Positions 5,892-7,338 of a stretch of 7,338 nucleotides of DNA are shown piece after piece; positions within the stretch are counted from its first letter, which is position 1; each line of letters begins with the position of its first letter. The notes beneath the pieces are model-generated. The model saw nothing but the letters and a program-made list of their open reading frames with translations, ran no database searches and had not been told where the DNA came from. Origin of the DNA: Dehalococcoidia bacterium (GTDB lineage: Bacteria; Chloroflexota; Dehalococcoidia; SAR202; UBA11138). Made by a program: the position numbers and the translations under genes. The stretch spans positions 1-7,338 of the forward strand of contig JAAXHZ010000116.1 of NCBI GenBank assembly GCA_012270625.1, written 5' to 3'.

Positions 5892-7338
5892 CGACCAGAG
5901 TTCTACGCAGGATTTTGCCCGATGGGTTCTTGGGGACCGCGTCGATAAATTCGACCTCGCGGACGTGTTTGAACGTCGCGACCCTCTCAGCGACGAAGCT
6001 CATTACGTCTTCTGCGGAGAGGTCAGCGCCGGATTGCTGTACTACGAAAGCCTTTGGTATCTCGCCTGATTCAAGGTCTTCTTTGCCAATGACCGCGGCG
6101 TCTGTAATTCCAGGATGTTCTAGCAGCACTCCCTCAAGCTCGGCGGGAGGGACTTGGAAGCCCTTGTACTTGATGAGTTCCTTGAGTCGGTCCAGTACCC
6201 ACACGTAGCCGTCCGGGTCCATCCTGACGATGTCTCCGGTGTGTAGCCAGCCGTCCTCTGTGAGCGTCTCTTGGGTGGCCTCCGGGTTGTTGTAGTAGCC
6301 TTTCATAACCTGCGGCCCGCGTACCATAAGCTCTCCGGTCTCGCCGGGGGCAACTTCGGTCTCGCCAGTCTCAACGTCAACCACCTTTTGCTCGGTGTCG
6401 GGCAGCGACGGCCCGATGGAGCCTGGGCGGGCCAGGTGTGGCTCCAGGAAGTCAGAATGAGTTACCGGGGAAGCCTCAGTCATGCCGTAACCCTGGATAA
6501 TCGGGAATCCCATCACGTCCTGAATCCGGTTCTGCATATCCGCTGACAGTGGAGCGGCGCCGAAGAAGCCCACTCTAAGCGCGGACAGGTCGTGGTCTGC
6601 TACACCGGGATACTGCGTGAGGCCAAGCCCCACGGGTGGGACGGTGAACAGCATGGAGACCCGGTGACGCGACATGAGGTCCAGAAACTCGTCCATGTCG
6701 AAACGGCCCATCATCACTTGGGTACAGCCTGCGCCTATTGCTCCGTTCATCAGCACGTTCATACCGTAGATATGGAACAGGGGCAGGTGTGTCAGCAGCA
6801 CCTCGTCGGGTCTGATTACCGATGCTTCGTCCGGGCGGTTCAGGAACTGCTGGACGTTGGCTACCAGGTTGTGGTGAGTGAGCATGACCCCCTTGGACAG
6901 TCCCGTGGTGCCGGAAGAGTATGGGAGAACCGCAACGTCGTTGACCGGATCAACGGGGATGACAGGCGGAGCGCTGGAGGCATTTTCGAGTAGGCTCCAG
7001 AAGGAGTCTGCGTCCGAGGAGTCCTGGCTGATGACGATCTCACGTTTGAGCGCCGGAATCTCGCTGCGGGCAGCGTCTGACATAGGCTTCAGGGCTGAGT
7101 GAACGATCAGTGTCTCGGCGCCGCTGTCGTTGAGCTGATGGGCGATCTCCCTCTCGCGGTAGCCGGAGTTAACGGTGGTAACGATGGCTCCCGCCTTGAC
7201 GATGCCGTAGAAGGAGATCACGAACTCCACACAGTTCGGGGCAAGAATCGCCACACGGTCGCCGGGGCTTACGCCCAGTCCAGCCAAGGCAGAGGCGAGC
7301 CTGTCCGAGTACTCGCCAAGCTGAGCATATGAGTAAGT
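5869..7338 (-). CDS. AMP-binding acyl-CoA synthetase, 4-coumarate-CoA-ligase-like, N-terminus outside window
   Basis: This enzyme activates a carboxylic acid with ATP to an acyl-adenylate and then to acyl-CoA. The frame is open to the window edge and in-window residue 1 is at 7338. Residues 1-31 read TYSYAQLGEYSDRLASALAG and then GVSPGDRVAI, the normal start of the adenylation domain, so only a few dozen residues should be missing. The TTG at 7287 is internal to this block and is not the start. Motifs in order over 489 residues are: YSSGTTGLSKGVMLTH (phosphate-binding loop, about 140-155), QGYGMTEASP (about 282-291), GWLHTGD (about 363-369), DRLKELIKYKGFQVPPAELE (hinge, about 383-402), and PSGKILRRTL with catalytic Lys475 (nt 5916-5914). 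There is no membrane segment, so it is cytoplasmic. Sequence alone does not separate fatty from aromatic or branched acids. It is the only ATP-dependent CoA-ester former in the window and could feed the CaiB enzymes. The stop TAG overlaps the hydrolase stop region by 6 bp. Confidence 0.93.
   Translation of the reverse strand, partial: TYSYAQLGEYSDRLASALAGLGVSPGDRVAILAPNCVEFVISFYGIVKAGAIVTTVNSGYREREIAHQLNDSGAETLIVHSALKPMSDAARSEIPALKREIVISQDSSDADSFWSLLENASSAPPVIPVDPVNDVAVLPYSSGTTGLSKGVMLTHHNLVANVQQFLNRPDEASVIRPDEVLLTHLPLFHIYGMNVLMNGAIGAGCTQVMMGRFDMDEFLDLMSRHRVSMLFTVPPVGLGLTQYPGVADHDLSALRVGFFGAAPLSADMQNRIQDVMGFPIIQGYGMTEASPVTHSDFLEPHLARPGSIGPSLPDTEQKVVDVETGETEVAPGETGELMVRGPQVMKGYYNNPEATQETLTEDGWLHTGDIVRMDPDGYVWVLDRLKELIKYKGFQVPPAELEGVLLEHPGITDAAVIGKEDLESGEIPKAFVVQQSGADLSAEDVMSFVAERVATFKHVREVEFIDAVPKNPSGKILRRTLVELERSRS

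Noticed and set aside
7285..7287. TTG 7287 as the start of the acyl-CoA synthetase
   Set aside because: The 17 codons upstream to the window edge encode the expected conserved N-terminal block, so the gene continues outside the window.

Overview
The window is a compact, gene-dense stretch of bacterial chromosome (GC in the mid-50s by eye) with six protein genes and almost no spare DNA. The gene set is CaiB/BaiF-type CoA enzymes, an acyl-CoA synthetase, a carboxymuconolactone-decarboxylase-like protein, a serine hydrolase and nicotinate phosphoribosyltransferase. It suggests a free-living heterotroph with a large repertoire for organic-acid activation and degradation. Marine Chloroflexota (SAR202-like) or an actinobacterium would fit. 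This lineage guess is inference from gene content only. There is no rRNA, tRNA, CRISPR or mobile element.

Layout: (1) 1-1482 (+) is the 3' part of a long CaiB/BaiF reading frame. The C-terminal tail of one module runs without a stop into a complete second module, so this is a tandem two-module protein truncated by the window edge. (2) 1498-2691 (+), 15 bp downstream, is a third CaiB-fold protein. It carries the His/Asp/Glu pattern of alpha-methylacyl-CoA racemase, so it is probably a racemase rather than a transferase. (3) 3294-4646 and 2698-3255 (-) are nicotinate phosphoribosyltransferase followed after a short gap by a cysteine-free CMD-family protein. This pair converges on the CaiB pair with 6 bp between the stops. 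(4) 4647-4728 is a short divergent promoter region. (5) 4729-5874 (+) is a beta-lactamase-fold serine hydrolase. (6) 5869-7338 (-) is a 4-coumarate-CoA-ligase-like acyl-CoA synthetase whose N-terminus lies beyond the window. Its stop overlaps that of the hydrolase inside a hairpin.

How the genes may work together (inference): the synthetase makes acyl-CoA thioesters with ATP, the CaiB transferase moves CoA between carboxylic acids, and the racemase inverts 2-methyl (alpha-branched) acyl-CoAs so that stereospecific beta-oxidation can proceed. The hydrolase could release acids from esters or amides. Nicotinate phosphoribosyltransferase is NAD salvage and has no obvious link to the rest. Three start sites were revised or extended: the first CaiB gene and the synthetase are open at the window edges, nicotinate phosphoribosyltransferase starts at 4646, and the hydrolase starts at GTG 4729. 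I found no clear evidence of an undescribed system. The tandem CaiB fusion next to a racemase-type paralogue is the most notable point.
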